Under the pieces are notes generated by a model. It saw only the letters and a list, made by a program, of their open reading frames with translations. It was not told where the DNA came from and made no database searches. Both the position numbers and the translations under genes were made by a program. 64,000 nucleotides of DNA, from NCBI RefSeq assembly GCF_019929665.1, contig NZ_JAHZPZ010000001.1:62001-126000 (forward strand), in the 5' to 3' direction. Below are positions 14,942-23,885 of the stretch, one piece after another. Origin of the DNA: Streptococcus infantis (GTDB lineage Bacteria > Bacillota > Bacilli > Lactobacillales > Streptococcaceae). How positions within the stretch are numbered: the first letter of the stretch is position 1; each line of letters starts with the position of its first letter.

Positions 14942-16075
14942 ATGAAAGTCTTTCAGCATGTAAATATCGTGACTTGTGACCAAGATTTCCACGTCTATCT
15001 AGATGGGATTTTGGCTGTCAAAGAATCCCAAATCGTCTATGTCGGTCAGGAAAATCAAGAGATTCTTAAACAAGCAGATCAAATCATAGACTATCATGGT
15101 GCCTGGATTATGCCTGGCTTGGTTAACTGCCATACTCACTCTGCCATGACAGGCTTGAGAGGCATTCGTGATGATAGCAATCTCCACGAATGGCTAGAGG
15201 ACTATATCTGGCCAGCAGAAGCAGAATTCACACCAGAGATGACTACAAAGGCCGTCAAAGAGGCACTAACAGAGATGCTCCAGTCAGGAACGACAACTTT
15301 CAATGATATGTACAATCCTAATGGAGTGGATATAGCTGAGATTTATGAGGCAGTCAAGGAGTCCAAGATGCGGTGCTATTTTTCTCCAACCCTCTTTTCT
15401 TCAGATGTGGAGACGACGGCTGAAACTATAGCCAGAACTCGAGCGGTTATCGAGACAATCAGAGGATATCAAGACCCAAATTTCAAGGTGATGGTGGCTC
15501 CTCATTCGCCCTACAGTTGTAGTCGAGATTTGTTGGAGGCAAGTCTTGAGCTAGCAAAAGAAGAAAACATTCCTCTTCATATCCATGTTGCAGAAATTAC
15601 CCGCTTGGCAGATTCGCAAGTCGCTATCGCTCACAATCCTATCAGCAACCTCAAACTAGCCTCAGGAATTGCACCAGTCGTCCAACTTCAAAAGGCAGGA
15701 GTAGCAGTTGGTATTGCGACGGACTCAGTTGCTTCTAACAATAACCTGGATATGTTTGAGGAAGGGCGGACTGCAGCACTCTTACAGAAAATGAAGAGTG
15801 GTGATGCTAGCCAATTTCCAATCGAAACTGCCCTCAAGGCCCTGACCATTGAAGGAGCCAAGGTGTTAGGAATGGAAGATGAGATTGGTAGTCTAGAAGT
15901 TGGCAAGCAAGCTGATTTTCTCGTTATTCAGCCCCAAGGCAAAATCCATCTCCAACCCCAAGAAAACATGCTATCTCACCTCGTTTATGCCGTCAAATCC
16001 AGTGATGTTAATGATGTCTATATCGGAGGGGAACAAGTCGTCAAGGACGGACAAGTTTTGACAGTTACACTGTAA
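14942..16075 (+). CDS. Atz/Trz (MtaD/SsnA-like) amidohydrolase with internal deletion
   Basis: 377 residues, about 42 shorter than the usual 419 or so. Metal-binding NCHTHSAM, HIHVAE and IATDS are present. Normally about 40 residues, including the AHG catalytic histidine, separate HVAE from the segment ERLASSQVAIAHNPISNLKL. Here HVAE runs straight into ITRLADSQVAIAHNP. The frame is kept, so a protein can be made, but it lacks the histidine that in MtaD enzymes acts with the glutamate of HVAE, and is probably inactive as a deaminase. AAAGGAG lies before the ATG. In pneumococcus the neighbouring ABC genes, here deleted, lie upstream. Confidence 0.8.
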   Translation: MKVFQHVNIVTCDQDFHVYLDGILAVKESQIVYVGQENQEILKQADQIIDYHGAWIMPGLVNCHTHSAMTGLRGIRDDSNLHEWLEDYIWPAEAEFTPEMTTKAVKEALTEMLQSGTTTFNDMYNPNGVDIAEIYEAVKESKMRCYFSPTLFSSDVETTAETIARTRAVIETIRGYQDPNFKVMVAPHSPYSCSRDLLEASLELAKEENIPLHIHVAEITRLADSQVAIAHNPISNLKLASGIAPVVQLQKAGVAVGIATDSVASNNNLDMFEEGRTAALLQKMKSGDASQFPIETALKALTIEGAKVLGMEDEIGSLEVGKQADFLVIQPQGKIHLQPQENMLSHLVYAVKSSDVNDVYIGGEQVVKDGQVLTVTL

Positions 16076-16095
16076 AAATAAGCATAAACAATCAC

Positions 16096-16126
16096 AATCT
16101 CATGAGAAATTTCTTGTGAGATTTTT
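16096..16126 (+). terminator. Terminator after the amidohydrolase
   Basis: AATCTCA...TGAGATT stem followed by TTTT. Confidence 0.75.
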
Positions 16127-16219
16127 AAAATTTTGCTAGAAATCAGGCGAGTAGATGTCTTGCAGAAATATATTGATACTAAATTAGAAAAACACCGATT
16201 AGATAAATAAAAAAAATTA

Positions 16220-16228
16220 TGGTATAAT
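16220..16228 (+). promoter_or_regulatory. Extended -10 promoter of prfB-ftsEX
   Basis: TGGTATAAT (TATAAT at 16223-16228), 26 bases before the prfB ATG. Confidence 0.7.
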
Positions 16229-16254
16229 AATAAAATGCAAAAAAAGGAGTATCT

Positions 16255-17350
16255 ATGGACATTTCAGAAATTCGTCAAAAAATTGACGCAAATCGTGAAA
16301 AATTAGCTTCTTTCAGGGGGTCTCTTTGACCTCGAAGGTTTAGAGGAAGAGATTGCCATTTTGGAAAACAAAATGACAGAACCTGATTTTTGGAACGATA
16401 ATATTGCGGCCCAAAAAACGTCGCAAGAATTAAACGAACTCAAAAATACCTATAATACCTTCCACAAGATGGATGAGTTGCAGGATGAAGTTGAGATTTT
16501 ATTGGACTTTTTGGCAGAGGATGAATCCGTTAAGGATGAGTTGGTTGAAAAACTCGATGAGTTAGATCAGATGATGACTAGCTACGAAATGACCCTTCTC
16601 TTGTCAGAGCCTTACGATCACAACAACGCCATCCTTGAAATCCATCCTGGTTCTGGGGGGACAGAGGCTCAAGACTGGGGCGATATGCTCCTTCGTATGT
16701 ATACTCGCTATGGAAATGCCAAAGGCTTCAAGGTTGAGGTCTTGGACTACCAAGCAGGTGATGAGGCAGGAATCAAGTCAGTAACCTTGTCTTTTGAAGG
16801 ACCAAATGCCTATGGTCTTCTCAAGTCAGAGATGGGAGTTCACCGTTTGGTCCGTATTTCACCATTTGACTCTGCTAAACGTCGCCACACCTCATTTACT
16901 TCTGTAGAAGTTATGCCAGAGTTGGATGATACCATCGAAGTTGACATCCGTGAGGATGATATCAAGATGGATACCTTCCGTTCAGGTGGAGCAGGTGGAC
17001 AAAACGTCAACAAGGTTTCAACAGGTGTCCGCTTGACTCACATTCCGACAGGAATCGTCGTAGCATCAACCGTCGACCGTACTCAGTACGGAAACCGTGA
17101 CCGTGCTATGAAGATGCTTCAGGCAAAACTCTACCAGATGGAGCAGGAAAAGAAAGCTGCTGAGGTAGACTCGCTCAAGGGTGAGAAAAAGGAAATTACA
17201 TGGGGAAGCCAAATCCGCTCCTATGTATTTACGCCTTATACAATGGTAAAAGACCATCGTACCAACTTTGAAGTAGCGCAAGTAGATAAGGTAATGGATG
17301 GAGACCTAGATGGTTTCATCGATGCTTATCTGAAATGGCGTATCAGTTAA
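16255..17350 (+). CDS. prfB: Peptide chain release factor 2, with programmed +1 frameshift
   Basis: ATG at 16255 after AAAGGAG opens a 24-codon frame ending at TGA 16327-16329 in the context AGGGGG-TCT-CTT-TGA-C. The internal Shine-Dalgarno-like AGGGGG and CTT-TGA-C are the conserved RF2 frameshift site. After a +1 shift, reading resumes at GAC 16328 and runs to 17350, for 364 residues in total. [13 protein letters not shown] holds the GGQ hydrolysis motif, and [11 protein letters not shown] holds the RF2-specific SPF stop-recognition tripeptide. RF2 levels autoregulate through this site. ftsE follows 15 bases downstream. Confidence 0.95.
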
Positions 17351-17365
17351 AAGAAAGGAAGTCAC

Positions 17366-18058
17366 ATGTCAATCATTGAAATGAGAGATGTTGTCAAAAA
17401 ATACGACAACGGGACAACAGCCCTACGTGGCATCACTGTAAATATCGATGCAGGAGAATTTGCCTACATCGTAGGACCTTCAGGTGCTGGTAAATCAACT
17501 TTTATCCGTGCCTTGTATCGTGAGGTCAAAATCGACAAAGGAAGCTTGCAAGTTGCAGGTTATAACCTCGTTAAGATTAAAAAGAAAGATATTCCGTTCT
17601 TGCGTAGAAACGTTGGAGTAGTCTTTCAGGATTACAAACTTTTGCCAAAGAAAACCGTTTATGAGAACATTGCTTACGCCATGGAGGTTGTTGGTGAAAG
17701 TCGTCGCAACATCAAAAAACGTGTTATGGAAGTCTTGGACCTTGTCGGTTTGAAGCACAAGGTTCGTTCATTCCCGAATGAACTTTCAGGTGGTGAGCAA
17801 CAACGTATCGCCATTGCGCGTGCTATCGTAAACAATCCTAAGGTTTTGATTGCCGACGAACCAACAGGAAACTTGGACCCAGATAACTCATGGGAAATCA
17901 TGAACCTCTTGGAACGTATCAATCTTCAAGGAACAACTGTTTTGATGGCGACCCACAACAGCCAAATCGTAAATACCTTGCGCCACCGCGTTATTGCCAT
18001 CGAGAATGGTCGCGTGGTACGTGATGAAGCGAAAGGAGAGTACGGATACGATGATTAG
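17366..18058 (+). CDS. ftsE: Cell division ATP-binding protein FtsE
   Basis: 230-residue ABC ATPase with Walker A GPSGAGKST, signature LSGGEQQR, Walker B VLIADEPTGNLD and the switch histidine in ATHN. It pairs with FtsX to control peptidoglycan hydrolase activity (PcsB in streptococci) at the septum. Overlaps ftsX by eight bases. AAAGGAAG lies before the ATG. Confidence 0.96.
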   Translation: MSIIEMRDVVKKYDNGTTALRGITVNIDAGEFAYIVGPSGAGKSTFIRALYREVKIDKGSLQVAGYNLVKIKKKDIPFLRRNVGVVFQDYKLLPKKTVYENIAYAMEVVGESRRNIKKRVMEVLDLVGLKHKVRSFPNELSGGEQQRIAIARAIVNNPKVLIADEPTGNLDPDNSWEIMNLLERINLQGTTVLMATHNSQIVNTLRHRVIAIENGRVVRDEAKGEYGYDD

Positions 18059-18977
18059 TAGATTTTTCCGCCATCTGTTCGAAGCTTTAAAGAGTTTAAA
18101 GCGTAATGGATGGATGACCATTGCTGCCATCAGTTCAGTAATGATTACCTTGACCTTGGTTGCTATCTTTGCTTCAGTTATTTTTAACACTGCGAAATTA
18201 GCAACTGATATTGAAAACAACGTCCGCGTCATGGTTTATGTTCGTAAAGACGTTGAAGACAACAGTGAAACCATTGTAAAAGAAGGCCAAACAGTCACGA
18301 ACAATGACTACCACAAGGTCTATAACGCCCTTAAAGCTCTGCCAGCTGTAAAAAATGTAACTTTCTCAAGTAAAGAAGAGCAGTACCAAAAGCTGACTGA
18401 AACGATGGGTGATGAGTGGAAGGTATTTGAAGGAGATGCAAACCCTCTTCATGATGCCTACATCGTAGATACCAATTCACCAAGTGATGTAAAACCTGTA
18501 GCTGAAGAAGCTAAGAAAATCGAAGGTGTCTCTGAAGTTCAAGACGGTGGTGCCAATACCGAACGTCTCTTCAAGTTGGCTTCCTTCATCCGTGTATGGG
18601 GATTGGTCATCGCAGGACTCTTGATCTTCATCGCAGTCTTCTTGATTTCAAATACCATCCGTATTACTATCATTTCACGTAGCCGTGAAATCCAAATCAT
18701 GCGTTTGGTTGGTGCAAAAAACGGTTATATCCGTGGCCCATTCTTGCTAGAAGGTGCCTTTATCGGATTGTTGGGAGCAGCTCTTCCATCAGCATTGGTT
18801 TACTTTATCTATAACCGAGTGTTCCAATCTGTCAACCCATCCTTGGTTGGTCAAAACCTATCTTTGATTACACCGAATACCTTTATTCCATTGATGATTG
18901 GTCTCTTGTTCCTCATCGGAATCTGTATCGGTTCACTAGGTTCAGGAATCTCAATGCGTCGATTCTTGAAAATCTAA
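18051..18977 (+). CDS. ftsX: Cell division membrane protein FtsX
   Basis: 308 residues from the ATG that overlaps the ftsE end (AAAGGAG upstream); the longer open frame from 17994 lies inside ftsE. One helix (about residues 20-45), a large extracellular loop (about 50-175), then three helices, the usual FtsX layout. By family it transmits ATP-driven changes in FtsE to the extracellular hydrolase PcsB. Confidence 0.95.
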   Translation: MISRFFRHLFEALKSLKRNGWMTIAAISSVMITLTLVAIFASVIFNTAKLATDIENNVRVMVYVRKDVEDNSETIVKEGQTVTNNDYHKVYNALKALPAVKNVTFSSKEEQYQKLTETMGDEWKVFEGDANPLHDAYIVDTNSPSDVKPVAEEAKKIEGVSEVQDGGANTERLFKLASFIRVWGLVIAGLLIFIAVFLISNTIRITIISRSREIQIMRLVGAKNGYIRGPFLLEGAFIGLLGAALPSALVYFIYNRVFQSVNPSLVGQNLSLITPNTFIPLMIGLLFLIGICIGSLGSGISMRRFLKI

Positions 18978-19002
18978 GTCACATAACTGGATAAAACACA
19001 TA

Positions 19003-19052
19003 AAAAAGTGGGATGTCATCAAGACTTCACAGCTCTTGATGCCCCGCTTTTT
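19003..19052 (+). terminator. Terminator after ftsX
   Basis: AAAAAGTGGG...TCATCAAGA pairs with TCTTGATG...CCGCTTTTT, a long bulged hairpin ending in T-runs. Confidence 0.75.
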
Positions 19053-19156
19053 CTTTTGGTCTTGGTGCTCAGTCGCTTGCCAATTTTGGCTAAAGAGTGT
19101 ATGATAGGGAAGGACCTTTTTACTAATATGAAAAATGAACAATGAATGAGGAAAAG

Positions 19157-20311
19157 ATGAAACAATTTTTGGAAAAAGTGAGCATACTATCCCTATCGTT
19201 AGTATTGATCACATCGTTTTCAATTTCTAGTGCCCTACCCGCCATGTTTGACTATTATCAGGGCTATTCGACTGGTCAGGTCGAACTCTTGGTCAGCCTC
19301 CCATCCTTTGGGATTATGGCCATGCTTTTATTAAACGGAGTTCTAGAGCGTATTTTTCCTGAACGTCTCCAGTTGACCTTGGGACTCTTGATTTTATCCA
19401 TCAGTGGAACTGCACCTTTCTGGTATCAGGGCTATTACTTTGTCTTTGCGACACGCTTGCTATTTGGGCTTGGAGTAGGAATGCTCAATGCCAAGGCTAT
19501 TTCAATCATCAGTGAACGTTACCACGGCAAAACTCGTATCCAAATGCTTGGTTTTCGTGGGTCTGCCGAAGTCGTAGGAGCATCCATCTTGACTTTGGCA
19601 GTTGGTCAGCTCTTAGCCTTTGGCTGGACAGCAACCTTCCTAGCCTATGCAGCTGGTCTAGTAGTTCTCGTACTCTTCCTTCTCTTTGTCCCTTACAACA
19701 AGGAAGAAATTCACGAGTCCAAGCATCAGACAGAAGAAGCAACGAAACTGACTCGTTCCATGCTCCAATTGATTTTCTTCCTTGCTATTGCAGCCGCAGT
19801 GATTGTATGTACCAATACTGCTATCACCTTCCGCATCCCTAGTCTTATGATTGAGGCAGGGTTTGGAGATGCTCAGTTGTCCAGTTTGGTACTTAGTGCC
19901 ATGCAGTTGATTGGGATTCTAGCTGGAATCAGCTTTTCTTTCTTGATTTCGACCTTCAAGGAAAGACTTCTATTGGTCGCTGGTGTCACTTTTGGTATCG
20001 GGCAAATCATCATTGCTCTTTCCCCATCACTCTGGGTGGTGGTTGCAGGTTCTATCCTGGGAGGATTTGCCTACAGTATCGCTCTGACGACAGTCTTTCA
20101 GTTGATATCTGAACGAATTCCTGCAAAACTCCTCAACAAAGCAACTTCCTATGCTGTTTTGGGATGTTCTTTTGGAGCATCATTAACACCCTTCGTTCTT
20201 TCAGGGATTGGCTTGGTGACTACAGATGGTCGAATGACCTTCATCATTCTAGGAGCATGGATGATTGCTACATCAGTGCTTGTTTCCCTTTTATTGAAAA
20301 AAGAAGCCTAA
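19157..20311 (+). CDS. MFS transporter
   Basis: 384 residues from 19157, chosen because GAGGAAAAG lies just before this ATG; an in-frame ATG at 19142 has no ribosome site. About 12 hydrophobic helices. Loop 2-3 carries GVLERIFPERLQ, and TRLLFGLGVGMLNAKAISIISERY is the MFS signature region. Resembles CynX/NimT-type and drug-efflux members, but the substrate cannot be read. It stands alone between terminators, convergent with the VTT protein. Confidence 0.8.
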   Translation: MKQFLEKVSILSLSLVLITSFSISSALPAMFDYYQGYSTGQVELLVSLPSFGIMAMLLLNGVLERIFPERLQLTLGLLILSISGTAPFWYQGYYFVFATRLLFGLGVGMLNAKAISIISERYHGKTRIQMLGFRGSAEVVGASILTLAVGQLLAFGWTATFLAYAAGLVVLVLFLLFVPYNKEEIHESKHQTEEATKLTRSMLQLIFFLAIAAAVIVCTNTAITFRIPSLMIEAGFGDAQLSSLVLSAMQLIGILAGISFSFLISTFKERLLLVAGVTFGIGQIIIALSPSLWVVVAGSILGGFAYSIALTTVFQLISERIPAKLLNKATSYAVLGCSFGASLTPFVLSGIGLVTTDGRMTFIILGAWMIATSVLVSLLLKKEA

Positions 20312-20315
20312 CAAA

Positions 20316-20346
20316 GAAAAACTCAAGGATGAATCCTTGAGTTTTT
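20316..20346. terminator. Bidirectional terminator between MFS and VTT genes
   Basis: AAAAACTCAAGGAT-GA-ATCCTTGAGTTTTT, with an A-run on one side and a T-run on the other. Confidence 0.85.
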
Positions 20347-20352
20347 TGTGTA

Positions 20353-20973
20353 TTAGCCAAACATCTGCCAAAAGTAATCGATGATATAGGTCAAGCCATA
20401 AGTGTAAACGACCAGGGTAAAGGGTTTGGTCAGGATGATAATGGTCATATACCGCTTGAAGCTCATCTTGGTCAAAGCAGCCAACATGCAGAGAAAATCA
20501 GCTGGACTAACTGGCCAAATCATCATAAAGATAAAGAATCGATCAAAGCGATTGCCCTCATCCAGCCAACCGATATACTTGTCATAGGTGCGCTTGCTGA
20601 CCATGGATTGGACAAAGGGTGCTCCGTAGAGACGCACCAGATAAAAGATAATAGCACAACCAATGACAATACCGATATAGTTGTAAATGGTCCCGATGAT
20701 ATGCCCGTAGATAAAGACACCTGCAACGGAGGTTAGAGCTCCTGGAATGATAGGAACAACCGTCTGCAAAATCTGTAAAAAGATAAAGAGTGGTGGCCCC
20801 CAGATACCAGCCTGTTGGATAAATTCAGATAGGGTCTCTTTTGATTGCAAGATTCCCGCCTGATAGGCCCAGATACAGAAAATCAAAGTACCGACACCGC
20901 CTGCTATAGATGAAATATTGATAACTTGCTGCAGCAGGGGAGAGACAGCTTTCATTTGTTTATCGGATGACAT
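20353..20973 (-). CDS. TVP38/TMEM64 (VTT domain) membrane protein
   Basis: 206 residues, polytopic. The VTT/SNARE-associated signature is visible as FLQILQTVVPIIPGALTSVAGVFIYG, then GIVIGCAIIFYLVRLYGAPF, and later WPVSPADFLCMLAALTKMSFKRY. Members of this DedA-related superfamily move or scramble lipids across membranes; the specific role here is unknown. AGGAG precedes the ATG. Monocistronic, divergent from the helicase gene. Confidence 0.85.
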   Translation of the reverse strand: MSSDKQMKAVSPLLQQVINISSIAGGVGTLIFCIWAYQAGILQSKETLSEFIQQAGIWGPPLFIFLQILQTVVPIIPGALTSVAGVFIYGHIIGTIYNYIGIVIGCAIIFYLVRLYGAPFVQSMVSKRTYDKYIGWLDEGNRFDRFFIFMMIWPVSPADFLCMLAALTKMSFKRYMTIIILTKPFTLVVYTYGLTYIIDYFWQMFG

Positions 20974-21109
20974 GTAAACTCCTCGCGAATAGTATGATTC
21001 TACTATACCATATTTTAGAGAGAAAGACTACATGGGATACTTCGTGTGACTTTGCCTCAAGTATGGTAAAATGGGAATAAGAAAATGACAGCTTAGAATG
21101 AGGAAAATC

Positions 21110-23755
21110 ATGTTAGGATTGAAGTTTAATGGCACTTGGCGCAACTACCAAAAACAGGTATTGGACAATTTCCAAGAATACCAAGCAGATGGTCATGTCC
21201 ACTTGGTTGCAGCGCCAGGTTCAGGGAAAACAACCATAGGAATCGAGTTGATTGCTCGCTTTGATAGGCCTGCCCTCGTTTTGGTACCGACGGTGACCAT
21301 CCGGGAACAATGGGTGGATAGGATTCGCCAAGCCTTTTTAGAGGATGAGAACCAGGTCACAAGTCTCGTGTCTCAAAATCTCAAGGACATGAAGCAAATC
21401 ACCATCGCCACCTACCAAGCTTTTCACAGTGCTATGCAACAGGTACAATCTCAAGAAGATAACGGCGAGGTTGAGGACTTTGTAGGCTTTGACCTACTTG
21501 CCAGACTCAAGGATAGGGGTGTGGAAACCCTCTGTCTGGACGAATGCCATCACTTGAGAAATGAATGGTGGAAAAGCTTAGAAGACTTCCGTAAAAACTA
21601 TCCGCAACTGCAAGTCATCTCTCTCACTGCGACACCGCCTTATGACAGTGAACCAGAACTCTGGGATCGCTATCTCCAGATGTGTGGCGAGATTGACCAA
21701 GAAATCACGGTGCCGGAACTGGTCAAGGAAGACACTCTTTGCCCTCATCAGGACTTTGTCTATATCTGTTTTCCGACTAAGGAAGAGGACAAGCGCTTGG
21801 AAGAGTTTGAGGATACCAAGTGGCAGTATGTCAGCCAACTAGTCGTTGATCCTGACTTCCAAGACTTGATTCGGAGTTCCAAAGTTCTCAAAGGGGAAAT
21901 CTCTGCGGATATGCTCCTTGAGGATCCCAAGTACCTCTCAGCACTCCTCATTTATCTACAGGCTCAAAAGCTGGAAATCCCCAAGTATCTACGAGATTTA
22001 CTAGGTGCTGAAGGCTTGCCTTCTCTTAATTACTACTGGCTAGAAGTTCTCTTGCAAGGCCTTCTCTATCAGACTCCTGACTGGTATGAGGATCCGCAGG
22101 AGACAAAGAAAAAGATAGAAGCAGAACTGAAATCAAGAGGGCTAATCGAAAAACGTCAGGTTTTCTTGGTCAAATCCAAGGCCAATGACCAAATCCTCAA
22201 CCAATCTCTAGGAAAATTGGCTGGCATCGCATCTATTTTTGAAACCGAGTATGCCAGTCTAGGAAAGGACTTGAGGCAGTTGGTCTTGGCGGACTATATC
22301 CGTAAGGACTTTGCCAGTTATCTGGGAGATGACCAAGCCCCAATCACGCAATTAGGTGTCCTCCCTTATTTTGAAACTATTCGCAGAAGTGCACAAAAGC
22401 AAGGCTTGTCTGTCCCCATAGCAGTCCTTTCTGGTAGTGTCGTGATCATACCTGCCAGTGTCAAGGCAGAACTCGAAGCACTCATCCCAAATACTAGCTT
22501 AAGCTTCTCTGCCATCGGAAAACTCGACCAAGGTTCTTATCTCCAAGTAGGCTTCCCATCCAGCTTTAAGGGGATGGTCGCAGCAGTGACCGAGCTCTTC
22601 CAACGTGGTTCTATCCAGGTCTTGGTCGGAACCAAGTCACTCTTGGGAGAAGGATGGGATGCGCCTTGCGTCAACTCTCTCATCCTAGGAAGTTTTGTCG
22701 GAAGCTTTATGCTGAGTAATCAGATGCGGGGCCGTGCTATCCGTATCTGGCCAGGACATCCAGATAAGACCAGCAATATCTGGCACCTAGTAGCCATCAA
22801 ACCATACAAAAATCCAGCCTTTTCAAATGAAAATCAAGAAGAACAAGACCTCAATCCATATCAGGACCTGCAAACCCTTGCCCGTCGGATGGACCATTTC
22901 CTTGGCTTGTCCTATAAGGAAGATACCATCGAAACAGGTCTGGATCGCTTGAACTTTCCTGAGTTCCCATTTAAGAAAAAGAAACTCGAGGACTATAACG
23001 CGAAGATCATGGAACTATCCAAGGATCGCGCTTCCCTTCGTAAAAAATGGCAGGAATCTCTCATCGTTGCTGACAAGATTGAGATTGTCAATGAAGTGGC
23101 GACAGACAGCAAACGAATCCCTCTGCTTGCCCTAGCAGATGCTGAAAAGTGGCTTCGCTATGCTCTGATGGTATTTGCCATTAGTCTCCTAACCTATGTC
23201 TTTAGACTAACCTTATTTGCCTTGCCATGGTTGACAGCTCTTTGTGTCCTCTTCCTAGCTATCACAGCCTTTCGCTATTACAGCTACAAGAGTCCTTATA
23301 AACGCTTGCGCCAGATTGGTGAAGCTATTCGTAAGGTTATGGTGACTGCAGGGCATTTGTCTGATGATCAGTCGCGCGTGCAGGTCGATGAGGACAAGGA
23401 AAGCTTTAACGTCTTTGCCTATCTAAAAGGTGGCAGTATGCGAGACAAGGAACTTTTTTCCAAGGTCTTAGGAGAATTCTTTGCCCCAGTGGACAATCAA
23501 CGCTACCTCTTAGTCGCTCAAAAAGCACCAGCAGGTCAGTCCAAGTATTTTGTAGTGCCTAGCCTCTTTGAAAAACGCAAGGAAGATGCCCAGCTCTTCC
23601 AAAATGCCGTCGCACCGCACATAGGCAACTACCAACTCGTCTACACCCGCAACGAAGCAGGCCGAAAAATCCTGCTTGAAGCCAGACTCAAATCCCTAGC
23701 CAACAAAAACGACCGCATCATCACTAAGAAAAAGGTTAAAAGTGCTTTGAAATAG
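21110..23755 (+). CDS. SF2 helicase-like ATPase with C-terminal transmembrane hairpin
   Basis: 881 residues from 21110 (GAGG seven bases upstream; 21098 is an alternative ATG). Walker A AAPGSGKTTIG (about residues 34-44), DECHH box (about 142-148), SLTATPP (motif III) and QMRGRAIRIWP (motif VI, about 545) show a DEAD/DEAH SF2 ATPase related to restriction-type helicases. A long insert (about 215-440) separates the two RecA lobes. Past residue 680, two adjacent hydrophobic helices are followed by a soluble C-terminal domain of about 150 residues, an odd combination that suggests membrane attachment. It lies just before the type I restriction genes and on the same strand. A defence role is inference only. 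Confidence 0.75.
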   Translation: MLGLKFNGTWRNYQKQVLDNFQEYQADGHVHLVAAPGSGKTTIGIELIARFDRPALVLVPTVTIREQWVDRIRQAFLEDENQVTSLVSQNLKDMKQITIATYQAFHSAMQQVQSQEDNGEVEDFVGFDLLARLKDRGVETLCLDECHHLRNEWWKSLEDFRKNYPQLQVISLTATPPYDSEPELWDRYLQMCGEIDQEITVPELVKEDTLCPHQDFVYICFPTKEEDKRLEEFEDTKWQYVSQLVVDPDFQDLIRSSKVLKGEISADMLLEDPKYLSALLIYLQAQKLEIPKYLRDLLGAEGLPSLNYYWLEVLLQGLLYQTPDWYEDPQETKKKIEAELKSRGLIEKRQVFLVKSKANDQILNQSLGKLAGIASIFETEYASLGKDLRQLVLADYIRKDFASYLGDDQAPITQLGVLPYFETIRRSAQKQGLSVPIAVLSGSVVIIPASVKAELEALIPNTSLSFSAIGKLDQGSYLQVGFPSSFKGMVAAVTELFQRGSIQVLVGTKSLLGEGWDAPCVNSLILGSFVGSFMLSNQMRGRAIRIWPGHPDKTSNIWHLVAIKPYKNPAFSNENQEEQDLNPYQDLQTLARRMDHFLGLSYKEDTIETGLDRLNFPEFPFKKKKLEDYNAKIMELSKDRASLRKKWQESLIVADKIEIVNEVATDSKRIPLLALADAEKWLRYALMVFAISLLTYVFRLTLFALPWLTALCVLFLAITAFRYYSYKSPYKRLRQIGEAIRKVMVTAGHLSDDQSRVQVDEDKESFNVFAYLKGGSMRDKELFSKVLGEFFAPVDNQRYLLVAQKAPAGQSKYFVVPSLFEKRKEDAQLFQNAVAPHIGNYQLVYTRNEAGRKILLEARLKSLANKNDRIITKKKVKSALK

Positions 23756-23784
23756 AAGGAAGTGAGCGTTTTCTGTCTGGGATA

Positions 23785-23793
23785 TGATATAAT
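23785..23793 (+). promoter_or_regulatory. Extended -10 promoter of hsdRMS
   Basis: TGATATAAT (TATAAT at 23788-23793), 92 bases before the hsdR ATG, in the gap after the helicase gene. Confidence 0.6.
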
Positions 23794-23885
23794 AATAGAT
23801 AATTAAGAATTCGATAAATTGGAGAGATAGTCTGAAAGATATTGTTAGTAAAAATAGACAGTTCTGACTAGCAAAAGGAAGTTTT

